Made by a program: the position numbers and the translations under genes
Shown: positions 1-9,541 of the stretch, piece by piece
Layout of the letters: each line of letters opens with the position of its first letter
Numbering within the stretch: position 1 is the first letter of the stretch
From: Roseospira marina
GTDB taxonomy: Bacteria > Pseudomonadota > Alphaproteobacteria > Rhodospirillales > Rhodospirillaceae
Length of the DNA stretch: 64,000 nt
Reading direction: 5' to 3'
Assembly (NCBI RefSeq): GCF_014197855.1
Contig: NZ_JACIGJ010000003.1
Location: 248,001-312,000, forward strand
Notes under the pieces: model-generated
The model's database searches: none
What the model was told of the DNA's origin: nothing
The model's input: the letters and a program-made list of their open reading frames with translations, nothing else

Positions 1-105
1 GTCCTCCGCCGGCGCCTCGGCGGCGACGGGAACCCCGCTGGGTGCCTCGGTCGCGTTGGATAGGAGCGTGGGGTCGGTCTCGATGGGCGAGGGCGTGGAG
101 GTCAC
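1..105 (-). CDS. N-terminal end of an unidentified protein, cut by the window edge
   Basis: Reading leftwards from a GTG at 103-105 there are 35 open codons running off the left edge. The peptide is rich in Thr, Pro, Ser and Ala (it begins VTSTPSPIETDP), which looks like the disordered start of a cytosolic protein. A weak purine-rich AGAAAG lies about ten bases before the GTG. It would be transcribed away from the universal stress protein gene at 468. Too little is visible to assign a family, and the start could be further upstream. Confidence 0.4.
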   Translation of the reverse strand, partial: MTSTPSPIETDPTLLSNATEAPSGVPVAAEAPAED

Positions 106-467
106 GGGGGCGGTCTTTCTGACTGGGACACGGGACGTAGGCCGTGCGTGACTCTACTCCCGCCCTCCGGCGAGGCAAAGGCCAGGGTGCGGCGGCGGCG
201 TATGGCGCGTTCTCCCCGTGCTGCGCAGCCCCCTCCGACCAGACCATCCGCGATTGCGTAGCCGCGCGCCGCAGCCGGGCGGTACACTTCCCCTGTGCGA
301 GAACTCCGACCCGGGCGCCGGGTCCGCAACCCCGGTGGGGGATGGCGGGGCGCCCTTGCCAAGGGAAGACCGCTTCGGCACGATCCATCGTGGCCGCCAC
401 CATGCCGGGATGCGTCCCGTTCAGAGCGGACCGCCCAGCGCCGTTACGCACCAGAAGGGACCTTTCG
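106..467. other. Intergenic region between divergent genes
   Basis: No convincing gene is seen in these 362 bases. Several frames are open because of the high GC content, but they carry low-complexity Arg/Pro/Gly-rich peptides typical of antisense or non-coding frames. The stretch should hold promoters for the left-going partial gene and for the stress protein gene. I looked for an FNR-type TTGAT-N4-ATCAA box, common before stress protein genes of this type, and did not see one. Confidence 0.5.
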
Positions 468-1307
468 ATGGCTCTCAAGGATATCCTCGTTCATCTCGAC
501 AGTTCCCAGCATTGCCGGGCCCGGGTCGAGGCCGCCGCGAGCCTCGCAACTCGGCATGGGGCGCGGCTGACCGGTCTGTTCGTGCGAACCACCCCCCATG
601 TGCCCCAGTTCGTGATGTCCCAACTGGGCCCGGAGGTCACCCGCGCGCAGCGGCGCTATGCCGAGGAGGCATCGGCCAAGGCCAAGGCGACATTCGAGGC
701 GGTCCTGGGCGGGTTCGAGATCGCGTCGGAGTACCGCGACCCCGAGGGCGAGTTGCTGGACACGCTGGTGCTGCACGCCCGCTATGCCGACCTCGTGATC
801 CTGGGCCAATACGACCGCCGCGACGACAACATGGCCGACGAACGCGAGGCGGCCGATCAGGTCATCATGGATTCCGGCCGGCCCGTGCTGGTCATTCCCT
901 ACGCCGGGCAGCACCCCCGGATCGGCGACAAGGTCCTGGTGGCCTGGAACGCCAGCCGCGAGGCGACGCGCGCCATCAGCGATGCGCTGCCGATCCTGCA
1001 AACGGCGCGGGAGGTCGATGTCCTGGCCATCAACCCGCACCACAACGGCGTCAACGGCCACGGGGACATTCCCGGCGCGGATATCTGCGGCCACTTGGCC
1101 CGGCATGGCGTCAAGGCCGTGGCCGAACACGTCGTTGCGCACGATGTCGATGTCGGCAACCTGCTGCTGTCCCGCGCCAGTGACTCCGGCGCCGACCTGA
1201 TCGTCATGGGCGCCTATGGCCGCTCCCGCCTGCGGGAACTGGTGCTGGGCGGCGCCACTTGGCACATCCTGCATCACATGACCGTGCCCATCCTGATGGG
1301 GCACTGA
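468..1307 (+). CDS. Universal stress protein, tandem UspA domains
   Basis: The 279-residue protein has two UspA-like halves. The first (about residues 1-145) starts MALKDILVHLDSS and lacks the glycine ATP signature. The second (about 150-279) ends with GAYGRSRLRELVLGGAT, which fits the G-x2-G-x9-G-(S/T) nucleotide signature of ATP-binding Usp proteins. Proteins of this layout are cytosolic and usually induced by energy or redox stress. The ATG at 468 is chosen over an in-frame upstream ATG because GAAGGGA precedes it and the family start motif begins there. The role in this organism is not known from sequence; the oxidase-assembly gene ccoG follows convergently. Confidence 0.9.
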   Translation: MALKDILVHLDSSQHCRARVEAAASLATRHGARLTGLFVRTTPHVPQFVMSQLGPEVTRAQRRYAEEASAKAKATFEAVLGGFEIASEYRDPEGELLDTLVLHARYADLVILGQYDRRDDNMADEREAADQVIMDSGRPVLVIPYAGQHPRIGDKVLVAWNASREATRAISDALPILQTAREVDVLAINPHHNGVNGHGDIPGADICGHLARHGVKAVAEHVVAHDVDVGNLLLSRASDSGADLIVMGAYGRSRLRELVLGGATWHILHHMTVPILMGH

Positions 1308-1371
1308 GCCGGCGGCCCCGGGGCGACGGCAGCAGTCGCCGCCCCGGCCGCGTCCGCCTGAGACGCGGGCG

Positions 1372-2886
1372 TCAGGAGGCCGGCGCGTTGAAGTTGGCCG
1401 ACTGCGTCGTGACCTCACCGGTCGCCCTGTTCTCGATCCGGAAGGTGAACGGGGTGGCCTCGCCCTCCAAAGCGTCGGGCGGCGCCGACAGATAGACGCG
1501 GAAGCTGCCCACGCTGTCGCCGGTCACCGGCAGGGTCGCCGTGGTCGGCTGGCCGGGATCGGTGTCGTAGCCGATGATGTTCATCTGCGCGTCGGGCAGC
1601 CCTTCGGCGGTCACCACGAAGGGCGTATCGATGCGCTCCATGTTCAGGATCTTGACCGTATAGCCGTTGCGGATAGAGCCGTCCGAAAGCTGCACATAGA
1701 GCGGGCTCCGCTCCGCCTGGATGTTCACCTCCAGCCGCGACCGCGTCATCAGCGCCGTGGCCATGACCGCGACCGCCACCGTCAGGGCGGCGGTGTAGAT
1801 CAGCGTGCGCGGCCGCAGCCAGCGCACCACCACGGACTGCCCCTTGGCGCGTTGGGCCTGGTTCTTCACGGAATCGAACCGCACCAGCCCGGTCGGCAGA
1901 TTGAACCGCTCCATGATGCTGTCGCAGGCGTCGGCGCACAAACCGCAGCCGATGCAGGCGAGCTGCGTGCCCTTACGGATGTCCACGCCGGTCGGGCAGA
2001 CCTGGACGCATAGGGTGCAGTCGACGCAATGGCCGCGCTGGCTGAAATCCTCGGTCTTGCGCGCCTTGCCGCGCGGCTCGCCCCGCCACCGCTCGTAGGT
2101 CACGATCAGCGACTCGTCGTCCATCATGGCGGACTGGAAGCGCGCGTAGGGGCACATGTAAATGCACACCTGTTCCCGCGCATAGCCCGCCAGCAGGAAG
2201 CAGAACCCGCCCACCACGGCGATGGTGCCGTAGGGCGCCAGACCCGTCTGAAGCGTCAGGATATCGACCAGCAGCGTCGGCGCGTTGCCGAAGTACAGCG
2301 TGAACCCCAGGCCGACGAGAGCCGCGACCCCCAGCCACGCGGCGTTCTTAGCCACCTTGCGGCGCAGTTTGGTGGCGGTCAGACGGCCCCGGTCCAAACG
2401 CTGGCGGGCGCTGCGGTCGCCCTCGATGGCACGCTCGATCGCCACGAAAATGTCGGTAAACACGGTTTGGAAGCAGGCAAACCCGCACCAGACCCGCCCC
2501 AGCAGCGCGGTGACGAAGAACAGCGAGATGGCCGCCAGCACCAGGATGCCGGTCAGGTAGTAGACCTCCTGCGGCCAGATCTCGATGGCGAAGAAGTAGG
2601 CCTTGCGCCCCGGCATGTCGATCAGGATCGCCTGATCCGGCGCCCCGGCGCCCCGATCCCAGCGCAGCCAGGGCCCGATGAAAAAGATGGACAGCAGAAC
2701 CCAATTCATCGCCGTCTTGATGCGGCGGAACCGGCCCTCGCTCTTGCGCGGGTACACTTTCTCGTAACTGTCGTACAGGGAGGCTTTCTCCGGCTTGGGA
2801 CGTCCTCCGCCCGCGCCGCCCCGGCCCTTTGCGCTCGCGTCCGCGTCGCTCGCGGCCGCCACGGCCACTCCGTCCGTTGCCGTCAT
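1372..2886 (-). CDS. ccoG: Cytochrome c oxidase accessory protein CcoG (FixG/RdxA)
   Basis: This 504-residue membrane protein carries the CcoG signature: membrane segments near residues 60-75, 110-130, 185-205, 220-235 and 362-380; a conserved CIYMCPYARFQ block (241-251); a double [4Fe-4S] ferredoxin unit with Cys 287/290/293/297 and 311/314/317/321; and a C-terminal Ig-like domain. CcoG (a cupric reductase in studied relatives) helps assemble the CuB centre of cbb3-type cytochrome oxidase. In many proteobacteria it lies in ccoNOQP-ccoGHIS; here no cco gene is adjacent, so it is an orphan in this window. A perfect FNR/FixK box lies 154 bases upstream of its start, consistent with low-oxygen induction. 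Confidence 0.95.
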   Translation of the reverse strand: MTATDGVAVAAASDADASAKGRGGAGGGRPKPEKASLYDSYEKVYPRKSEGRFRRIKTAMNWVLLSIFFIGPWLRWDRGAGAPDQAILIDMPGRKAYFFAIEIWPQEVYYLTGILVLAAISLFFVTALLGRVWCGFACFQTVFTDIFVAIERAIEGDRSARQRLDRGRLTATKLRRKVAKNAAWLGVAALVGLGFTLYFGNAPTLLVDILTLQTGLAPYGTIAVVGGFCFLLAGYAREQVCIYMCPYARFQSAMMDDESLIVTYERWRGEPRGKARKTEDFSQRGHCVDCTLCVQVCPTGVDIRKGTQLACIGCGLCADACDSIMERFNLPTGLVRFDSVKNQAQRAKGQSVVVRWLRPRTLIYTAALTVAVAVMATALMTRSRLEVNIQAERSPLYVQLSDGSIRNGYTVKILNMERIDTPFVVTAEGLPDAQMNIIGYDTDPGQPTTATLPVTGDSVGSFRVYLSAPPDALEGEATPFTFRIENRATGEVTTQSANFNAPAS

Positions 2887-3040
2887 CCTTGCCTGCCTTC
2901 CCTAATCGCGTCATCCGACGCCATGCAGCGCGAGCCGGGGGATGAGGAGCCCTCCCCGCGACCGACCACCGCCGAAGCCATAGCGTTCCGCCGCAGCTGT
3001 TCGCGCTCCCTTTGGTACGCCCGCGCCTCATTTCTGCACA

Positions 3041-3054
3041 TTGATGTCGATCAA
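3041..3054 (-). promoter_or_regulatory. FNR/FixK binding site upstream of ccoG
   Basis: The sequence TTGATGTCGATCAA matches the FNR/FixK consensus TTGAT-N4-ATCAA at all ten fixed positions. It lies in the 333-base gene-free stretch 2887-3219, 154 bases before the ccoG start codon. FixK/FnrL control of cco genes is established in alphaproteobacteria. Nothing else is seen in this intergenic stretch. Confidence 0.8.
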
Positions 3055-3219
3055 GGCGCGGGCCTGGGTCCGGACCCGATACTGGTTGGCTCGACGGATC
3101 CTCTAGCCCACGATCGCGCCGCGCCCGTCCATCCTATACCCACGGTCTATCACACCGACGGGATATGATGATCCCCTGGCGAAACGCAAAGGGCCTGGGA
3201 CGCCGCACGTCCGACCTGC

Positions 3220-3663
3220 TCAAGCCGGCGGATCGGGAATCACACGCACGGTGACATGGTTCCCATGCGCGGCCTCGGCCCGCGCCGCGAGCGCCGCGAC
3301 CGCCGACGGCGGCACGGTCGGGTCGAGCACGAGGTCCAGCTGCCATCCAGCCGGCGCGGTCCAATCCGCCAGCAGCGCCAACACGGTTCCCACGGCCACG
3401 CCACCGTCCACGGTCAAATGGATGGTCGGGGCCGGCCGGCCCGGCATGGTCTCGGCCCATCCCTCCGCGAACGCAGCGGCAAGCGCCCCCGGCCAGCCCG
3501 GCCCCCATTGGTCCAACGCGCCGGGCGGCCCGGCCACGCGCAGCGGCGCGCCGTCCGGCGCCCCCCCCTGGGCGACTCCAATCAGGTCCGACGGGGTGCC
3601 GACCTCCGCGATCCGGCCCGCAATCGGGGCACAGGAGTCGCCTTCGGACACTGGTGTCGCCAT
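3220..3663 (-). CDS. Hypothetical protein, 147 residues
   Basis: I do not recognise this protein. It is soluble, has no signal peptide, and contains one cysteine (Cys12). The second half reads like alternating strands and helices (TIHLTVDGGVAVG near 83-95, then LDLVLDPTVPPSAVAALAAR). The ATG at 3663 is preceded by GGAGA. It is transcribed in the same direction as ccoG but separated by 333 bases that hold an FNR box, so the two are probably separate units. The opposite strand is also open, but gives Arg/Pro/Ser-rich peptides; I prefer this frame with moderate confidence. Confidence 0.55.
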   Translation of the reverse strand: MATPVSEGDSCAPIAGRIAEVGTPSDLIGVAQGGAPDGAPLRVAGPPGALDQWGPGWPGALAAAFAEGWAETMPGRPAPTIHLTVDGGVAVGTVLALLADWTAPAGWQLDLVLDPTVPPSAVAALAARAEAAHGNHVTVRVIPDPPA

Positions 3664-3835
3664 TGACGCGTCTCCGTTCCGTGCCTATTCTCGTACGAAC
3701 ATCCAACATGGCAAAGTAGCGCCATGAAATCGAAAAGAAATTCGCGGCGGGACCAACACCGAATCTCCCCTCCGACCCGGGATGGGATGGGGGGGTGCGG
3801 TCCCGGCCCGCGCGCAGCACGAGGAACACCCAGCC

Positions 3836-4090
3836 GTGCCCCCGGTTGACGCCGCGCTCGAAACACTGGGCCAAAGCCTGGATCGTCTGGAACGGGCCAT
3901 GTCCGAACGCGAGGCCCGCCGGGTGCGGGACGACGCAGACCTGGACCGCCGCGACGAAGAACTGAACGCCATGCGCGATGAGTACCAGGCGTTGCGCGGC
4001 GAGTACGAGCAGCTTCGCACCGTCGTCCGGCAGGTAGACGGCCGCCTGGACGGCACCGTTGCGCGCCTCCGCGCCTTGCTCAAGGGATAG
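3836..4090 (+). CDS. DUF4164-like coiled-coil protein upstream of zapA
   Basis: The 84-residue product is almost entirely a charged heptad-type coiled coil (ALETLGQSLDRLERAMSE onward, through DDADLDRRDEELNAMRDEY). Small coiled-coil proteins of the DUF4164 type commonly precede zapA in alphaproteobacteria, and zapA starts seven bases after this stop. The GTG at 3836 is preferred because GAGGAA lies nine bases upstream; an in-frame ATG at 3782 would add 18 Gly/Ala/Arg-rich residues that do not look like part of the coil. A role in the divisome is suggested only by position. Confidence 0.75.
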   Translation: MPPVDAALETLGQSLDRLERAMSEREARRVRDDADLDRRDEELNAMRDEYQALRGEYEQLRTVVRQVDGRLDGTVARLRALLKG

Positions 4091-4097
4091 CCCGCCG

Positions 4098-4478
4098 ATG
4101 CCCCAGGTCACGATTACGGTGAACGGTCGCGACTACCGGATCGCCTGCGGTCCCGGCGAAGAGTCGCATGTCAGCACGCTGGCCGCTCAGATCGACGTCA
4201 AAACCCGCGAGTTGACCGCCCGCGTCGGCCACGTCAGCGAGGGCATGGCACTCGTCATGCTGGGCCTGACTCTGGCCGACGAACTGACCGACCTGCGGCG
4301 CGAAGTCGAAGTCCTGCGCGATCAGCGGGGGGCGCTGGACGAAGTCGAGGAGGCCGCCCAGGAAGCGGCGCAGGACCGCGCCCGAGAGCACGCCCTGGCC
4401 GAGGAACAAGCCGCTGCCGCCATCGTCGCCATGGCGTCGCGCATCGAAGCCCTTGCCGACCGCCTGGACCAGGCCTAG
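4098..4478 (+). CDS. zapA: Cell division protein ZapA
   Basis: The 126-residue protein begins MPQVTITVNGRDYRIACG, the small globular ZapA head, followed by VSTLAAQIDVKTRELTARVG and a long helix (about residues 60-126) that forms the tetrameric coiled coil in this family. ZapA bundles FtsZ filaments at midcell. The start at 4098 follows the family; an in-frame ATG at 4059 would overlap the preceding gene. It forms a tight pair with the coiled-coil gene upstream and is followed seven bases later by the predicted 6S RNA, a gene order conserved in many proteobacteria. Confidence 0.9.
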   Translation: MPQVTITVNGRDYRIACGPGEESHVSTLAAQIDVKTRELTARVGHVSEGMALVMLGLTLADELTDLRREVEVLRDQRGALDEVEEAAQEAAQDRAREHALAEEQAAAAIVAMASRIEALADRLDQA

Positions 4479-4485
4479 GTTTGGG

Positions 4486-4649
4486 GGTGCGGGGCTGCCC
4501 GGTGCGTCAGGCACGCACACTCCCGGGGGCTATACGTCTGTGAAAGGGAGCTGTCCCTGTCGGGATCCTGGTCTCGGCACACGGCGCCCACGTTGTTGCC
4601 GCGGCCCATGTGGAGGTCGCACCGCCAACGGCCAGGGTGGCTCCGCACC
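4486..4649 (+). ncRNA. ssrS: 6S RNA (SsrS), predicted
   Basis: The spacer between zapA and fthC is where 6S RNA sits in many proteobacteria. The two ends of this stretch pair into a closing stem of about 15 pairs: GGTGCGGGGCTGCCC (4486-4500) against GGGTGGCTCCGCACC (4635-4649), all Watson-Crick or G-T wobble. That gives an RNA of about 164 nt, the expected size, with a poorly paired middle that could form the open-promoter-like bubble. 6S RNA binds the housekeeping RNA polymerase holoenzyme and represses it in slow growth. Exact ends are estimated from the stem. Confidence 0.75.
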
Positions 4650-4743
4650 CCTTTCCGAAGGATCCGCGGCTCGATCCGCCGATCACTTCGCGCACATCTG
4701 ACGTCGCGCTGCCCATCGTGCGGCCGGCCCGCTCGGAGGCCGC

Positions 4744-5397
4744 GTGTCCGACGCTTCCATTCCTGCCCCAACCGTCCCGACGCCGCCGGTCTCGCCACCG
4801 GACGCCATTGCCGTCCGCAAGGCCGAGGCCCGCGCGAAGGGACTCACACGCCGCCGCGCCATTCCCCCCGAGGACGCACGGAAGGCGGCCGAAGCCGCAT
4901 GCGCCGTTGTGCTGCGCGACGCGCCCCCGCCGCCCGGCGCCATCGTGGCCGGCTACTGGCCCATGCGGGGGGAGTTGGACCCGGGGCCGCTGCTGGCGAT
5001 CCTGGCGGAACGCGGCCATCCCGTGGCCCTGCCCGTCACCCCACCGGCCGACGCACCGCCGTGCCTGCGCTTCCGGCGCTGGGACGGCAATCCGGCCAGT
5101 CTGGCGCCCGGCCCGTTCAAGACCCGTCACCCCCCGGAGGGAGCACCGGACGTCCAGCCCGACTGGATGCTGGTTCCGCTGCTCGGATTCGACCGGCGTG
5201 GCCAACGGCTGGGCTATGGCGGCGGGTTCTATGACCGCTACCTCGCGGCCCGGGGTCCGGCCCTCACCGCCCTCGGCTTCGCCTTTGCCGTCCAGGAGAT
5301 CCCCCTGGCCGACGGGGGCGTGCCCTGCGAACCCCACGACCGCCCGCTGACCGCCCTCGTGACGGACGCGGGGATCATCCGTCCGGAGAGGCTCTGA
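4744..5397 (+). CDS. fthC: 5-formyltetrahydrofolate cyclo-ligase
   Basis: The 217-residue protein belongs to the 5-FTHF cyclo-ligase family (YgfA/MTHFS), which converts 5-formyl-THF to 5,10-methenyl-THF with ATP. The C-terminal substrate/ATP motif LGYGGGFYDRYLA and the ARAKGLTRRRAI basic N-terminal segment are present, as is GYWPMRGELD in the middle. The start codon is GTG at 4744. It lies immediately downstream of the predicted 6S RNA, as in other proteobacteria, and its stop overlaps the next start (ATGA), which implies translational coupling. Confidence 0.92.
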   Translation: MSDASIPAPTVPTPPVSPPDAIAVRKAEARAKGLTRRRAIPPEDARKAAEAACAVVLRDAPPPPGAIVAGYWPMRGELDPGPLLAILAERGHPVALPVTPPADAPPCLRFRRWDGNPASLAPGPFKTRHPPEGAPDVQPDWMLVPLLGFDRRGQRLGYGGGFYDRYLAARGPALTALGFAFAVQEIPLADGGVPCEPHDRPLTALVTDAGIIRPERL

Positions 5398-6248
5398 TGC
5401 GCCTGCTGTACCTGGGAGATATCGTCGGCCGCACCGGCCGCGACGCCGTGATCGACACCCTACCCGGCCTGCGCCGCGATCTGGCGCTCGACGTGGTGGT
5501 CGCCTGCGGCGAGAACGCGGCCCATGGCTTCGGCCTGTCGCCGAAGATCTGTGACGAACTGTTCGAGGGCGGCGTGGACGTCGTCACCCTGGGCAACCAC
5601 AGCTGGGATCAGCGCGACATCATCCCCTATATCGCGCGGGAACCCCGCCTGCTCCGGCCCGCCAATTACCCGCCCGGCACGCCCGGACAAGGCGCCATCG
5701 TGATGACCGACGCACGCGGCCGCCGTCTGCTGGTCGTACAGGTCATGGGCCGCCTGTACATGGACCCGCTGGACGACCCGTTTGCCGCCGCCCGCCGCGA
5801 AATCGAGGCGAATCCCCTGGCCGGCCCGCCCGGACGCGGCGTCAGCGCCATCCTGGTGGACGTGCACGCCGAGGCGACCAGCGAAAAAATGGCCCTCGGC
5901 CATTATCTGGACGGCCGCGTCTCGGCGGTGGTCGGCGGCCACACCCATGTCCCGACGGCGGACGCCCAGATCCTGCCGGGCGGCACCGCGTACCAGACGG
6001 ACGCCGGCATGTGCGGCGACTACGACTCGGTCATCGGCATGGTCAAGGAGCCGGCGGTCGAACGCTTTGCCCGCAAGATGCCGACCGAGCGGCTCAGCCC
6101 CGCCGGCGGCCCCGCCACCGTCTGCGGCATCGTCATCGAAACGGACGACGCCACCGGCCGGGCCATCACCATTGCACCGGTGCGCCTCGGCGGGCGGCTG
6201 GCCGCAACCATGCCGGCCGCGCCGGCACCTGCGGCCAGCGGTATTTGA
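5397..6248 (+). CDS. TIGR00282-family metallophosphoesterase (YmdB-like)
   Basis: The 283-residue protein starts MRLLYLGDIVGRTGRDAV and has the metal ligands of the family: Asp in LGDIVG, GENAAHG (Asn), LGNHSWD (Asn/His), VDVHAEATSEK and GGHTHVPTAD. These proteins are cytosolic dinuclear-metal phosphodiesterases; the Bacillus homologue YmdB cleaves 2',3'-cyclic nucleotides and influences biofilm behaviour. It overlaps fthC by one base in an ATGA arrangement, so the two genes are probably co-transcribed. Confidence 0.9.
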   Translation: MRLLYLGDIVGRTGRDAVIDTLPGLRRDLALDVVVACGENAAHGFGLSPKICDELFEGGVDVVTLGNHSWDQRDIIPYIAREPRLLRPANYPPGTPGQGAIVMTDARGRRLLVVQVMGRLYMDPLDDPFAAARREIEANPLAGPPGRGVSAILVDVHAEATSEKMALGHYLDGRVSAVVGGHTHVPTADAQILPGGTAYQTDAGMCGDYDSVIGMVKEPAVERFARKMPTERLSPAGGPATVCGIVIETDDATGRAITIAPVRLGGRLAATMPAAPAPAASGI

Positions 6249-6556
6249 CTCCGCCGGTCGGGCTTCGTACGTTGTGCAATGCAACAGTATCATGGGTCCC
6301 ATCAACCGAGGGGACTCGACGGCACGTCGTGCTTGACGAGCGGCGATCGTCAGGCGAGACATCGTTGGTCGCGGCGACCATCGGCCCAAACGGCCGGGTT
6401 CGGCGTCGCGGTCCGGTACCGGCGCGTGTTCGCGCGCCCCTGGACACCACTTGGGAGAAGTCCGCGAGGGGACTGCCCGCCCGGCCCTGGCCGCCCTGAC
6501 GGCCGGACCTCGGCCCCGGTTCCGGCTCCTCGCGCGCAATAAGGACAGGGAGTGCC
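6249..6556. promoter_or_regulatory. Leader/promoter region of etfBA-hbdA
   Basis: This 308-base stretch holds no gene. It must carry the promoter of etfB. A short palindrome TGCA-A-TGCA lies at 6275-6283, flanked by GTTG and AC; TGC-rich palindromes are bound by PhaR-type repressors of polyhydroxybutyrate genes in alphaproteobacteria, so a carbon-storage regulator is possible but unproven. AAGGACAGGGAG lies just before the etfB start and is a good ribosome binding site. Confidence 0.4.
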
Positions 6557-7306
6557 ATGAAGGTCCTGGTCGCGGTCAAGCGCGTGGTTGACTACAATGT
6601 CAAGATCCGCGTGAAGGCGGACAAGACGGGCGTCGAAACGGCCAACGTCAAAATGTCCATGAATCCGTTCGATGAAATCGCCGTCGAGGAAGCGGTGCGC
6701 CTGAAAGAGGCCGGCACCGTCACCGAAATCATCGCCGTCTCCATCGGCCCCCAGCAATGCCAGGAAACGATCCGCACCGCCCTTGCGATGGGCGCGGATC
6801 GAGGCATCCTGGTCAAGACCGACGACGAGGTGCAGCCGCTGGGCATCGCCAAGGTCTTCAAGGCCCTGGTCGAGAAGGAAGCCCCCGACCTTGTGCTGAT
6901 GGGCAAGCAGGCCATCGACGACGACAGCAACCAGACCGGCCAGATGCTCGCCGGGCTGCTCGGCTGGCCGCAGGCGACGTTCCTGTCGAAGGTGGCCCTT
7001 GGTGACGGCGCCGCCACCATGACCCGGGAGGTCGATGGCGGCCTGGAGACCATCGAGGTCAAGATGCCCTGCGTCGGCACGGTGGACCTACGCCTGAACA
7101 CGCCCCGCTACGCCTCGCTGCCGAACATCATGAAGGCGAAGAAGAAGCCCATCGAGACCCTGGAGCTGGACAGCCTGGGCGTCGATACGGCTCCCCGCCT
7201 GACCACGGTCTCCGTCGACGAGCCGCCGGCGCGTCAGGCCGGCGTCGTCGTTCCCGACGTCGCCACCCTGGTGGACAAGCTGCGCAACGAAGCGAAGGTG
7301 ATCTGA
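6557..7306 (+). CDS. etfB: Electron transfer flavoprotein subunit beta
   Basis: The 249-residue protein starts [19 protein letters not shown] and shows the ETF-beta features: [25 protein letters not shown] and the dehydrogenase recognition loop [18 protein letters not shown] (about 190-207). It binds AMP and, with EtfA, carries electrons from acyl-CoA and similar dehydrogenases to the quinone pool through ETF:quinone oxidoreductase. It is the first gene of a three-gene unit with etfA (three bases downstream) and hbdA. Confidence 0.97.
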   Translation: MKVLVAVKRVVDYNVKIRVKADKTGVETANVKMSMNPFDEIAVEEAVRLKEAGTVTEIIAVSIGPQQCQETIRTALAMGADRGILVKTDDEVQPLGIAKVFKALVEKEAPDLVLMGKQAIDDDSNQTGQMLAGLLGWPQATFLSKVALGDGAATMTREVDGGLETIEVKMPCVGTVDLRLNTPRYASLPNIMKAKKKPIETLELDSLGVDTAPRLTTVSVDEPPARQAGVVVPDVATLVDKLRNEAKVI

Positions 7307-7309
7307 CCC

Positions 7310-8245
7310 ATGACCATTCTCGTCATCGCGGACCACGACAACACCAGCGTCCGTCAGGGCACCCTGGCCACCATGACCGCCGCCGCCGCCATCGGGGGCG
7401 ATGTGACCATGCTGGTCGCCGGCGAGGGCTGCGCCGCCGCCGCCGAGGACGCCGCCAAGATCGCCGACGTCTCCAAGGTGCTGTGCTGTGACTCCCCGCT
7501 GTACGCCCACCATCTGGCGGAATCGTTCGCGGCCCTGATCGTCGGGCTGGCCAAGGACTACACCCACGTCCTGGCGCCCGCCGTCACCATGGGCAAGAAC
7601 ACCCTGCCGCGCGTCGCCGCGCTGCTGGACGTCGCCATGCTGTCCGACATCTCGGGCGTGGTGGACGCCGACACCTTCATCCGGCCGATCTACGCCGGCA
7701 ACGCCATGGCCACGGTCAAAAGCGGCGATGCCGTCAAGATCATCACCGTGCGCGGCGCCTCGTTCGACAAGGTCGCCCACGGCGACGGCACGGCGCCGGT
7801 CGAGACCCTGGCCCCGGGCGAGGATCCCGGCCTGTCCAGCTTCGTCGGCCAGGAGCTGAGCAAGTCCGAACGCCCCGAGCTGACCAGCGCGCGCGTCGTC
7901 ATCTCCGGTGGGCGCGGCATGGGCTCGGCGGACAACTTCCACCACATCGAGAAGCTGGCCGACCAGCTCAGCGGCGCGGTCGGCGCCAGCCGCGCGGCGG
8001 TCGACGCGGGCTATGCGCCCAACGACTTCCAGGTCGGCCAGACCGGCAAGATCGTCGCCCCCGAGCTGTACGTGGCCGTCGGCATCTCCGGCGCCATCCA
8101 GCATCTGGCCGGCATGAAGGACTCCAAGGTCATCGTCGCGATCAACAAGGACGAGGAAGCCCCGATCTTCCAGGTCGCGGACTATGGCCTTGTGGCCGAC
8201 CTCTTCGAGGCGGTGCCCGCGCTGGAGGCGGAACTGGCGAAGTAA
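7310..8245 (+). CDS. etfA: Electron transfer flavoprotein subunit alpha
   Basis: The 311-residue protein has the ETF-alpha N-terminal domain ([11 protein letters not shown]) and the C-terminal FAD domain with [49 protein letters not shown] and [18 protein letters not shown], the standard FAD-binding blocks. It forms the FAD-carrying heterodimer with EtfB. It starts three bases after etfB, and the order etfB-etfA-hbdA links it to beta-oxidation or polyhydroxybutyrate metabolism. Confidence 0.97.
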   Translation: MTILVIADHDNTSVRQGTLATMTAAAAIGGDVTMLVAGEGCAAAAEDAAKIADVSKVLCCDSPLYAHHLAESFAALIVGLAKDYTHVLAPAVTMGKNTLPRVAALLDVAMLSDISGVVDADTFIRPIYAGNAMATVKSGDAVKIITVRGASFDKVAHGDGTAPVETLAPGEDPGLSSFVGQELSKSERPELTSARVVISGGRGMGSADNFHHIEKLADQLSGAVGASRAAVDAGYAPNDFQVGQTGKIVAPELYVAVGISGAIQHLAGMKDSKVIVAINKDEEAPIFQVADYGLVADLFEAVPALEAELAK

Positions 8246-8328
8246 GACCCGTCGGCACGGGCTGTTTCCCACGCGGGCGGGCGGCACCGGTCACGGGCCG
8301 TCCGCCCCGCCCAGACAAGGACCACGGC

Positions 8329-9201
<873 letters not shown>

Positions 9202-9541
9202 GCCCGCGGGCCGACGGGCGCGGACGTCCGACCTAACACCGCGAAAAGGCGGGTCCGGTGCAGGACCGATCCGTCTTCTACCGTTTTCGGACGATCAGGA
9301 CCTCCCCTGCTGGGTCCGTGCTGGGTCAGCATCCGGATCGGGTTGAAGGGCCAGCCGCCCCCTCCCCTGGACAGGGGAGGGAGGGGGTGGGGTTGAGGCA
9401 GACGCGGCGACGGTCTCAGCCCCCCTCCCGGCCTCCCCCCGACGGAGGGAGGAGAGGGGTGACAGGCTTCGGCCCCTCGACAGGGTCCACCCGCATGCCT
9501 ACATGCGAAACATTCCATGGAGACCGCGCGAGGACACCGTC
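9202..9541. repeat. Intergenic region with GC-rich palindromes
   Basis: This 340-base gap holds two inverted repeats. The first is a perfect 22-base palindrome, CCCTCCCCTG-GA-CAGGGGAGGG (9360-9381). The second is an imperfect one at about 9421-9458 (CCCCCTCCCGG with GAGGGAGGAGAGGGG). Both are C/T-rich on one arm and look like a dispersed REP-type extragenic element or a terminator cluster after hbdA. No T-run follows. The erpA promoter must also lie here. No gene is seen. Confidence 0.55.

Noticed and set aside
3782-3835. ATG at 3782 as the start of the coiled-coil gene
   Set aside because: It lacks a ribosome binding site and adds Gly/Ala-rich residues; the GTG at 3836 has GAGGAA at good spacing. 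It remains possible.
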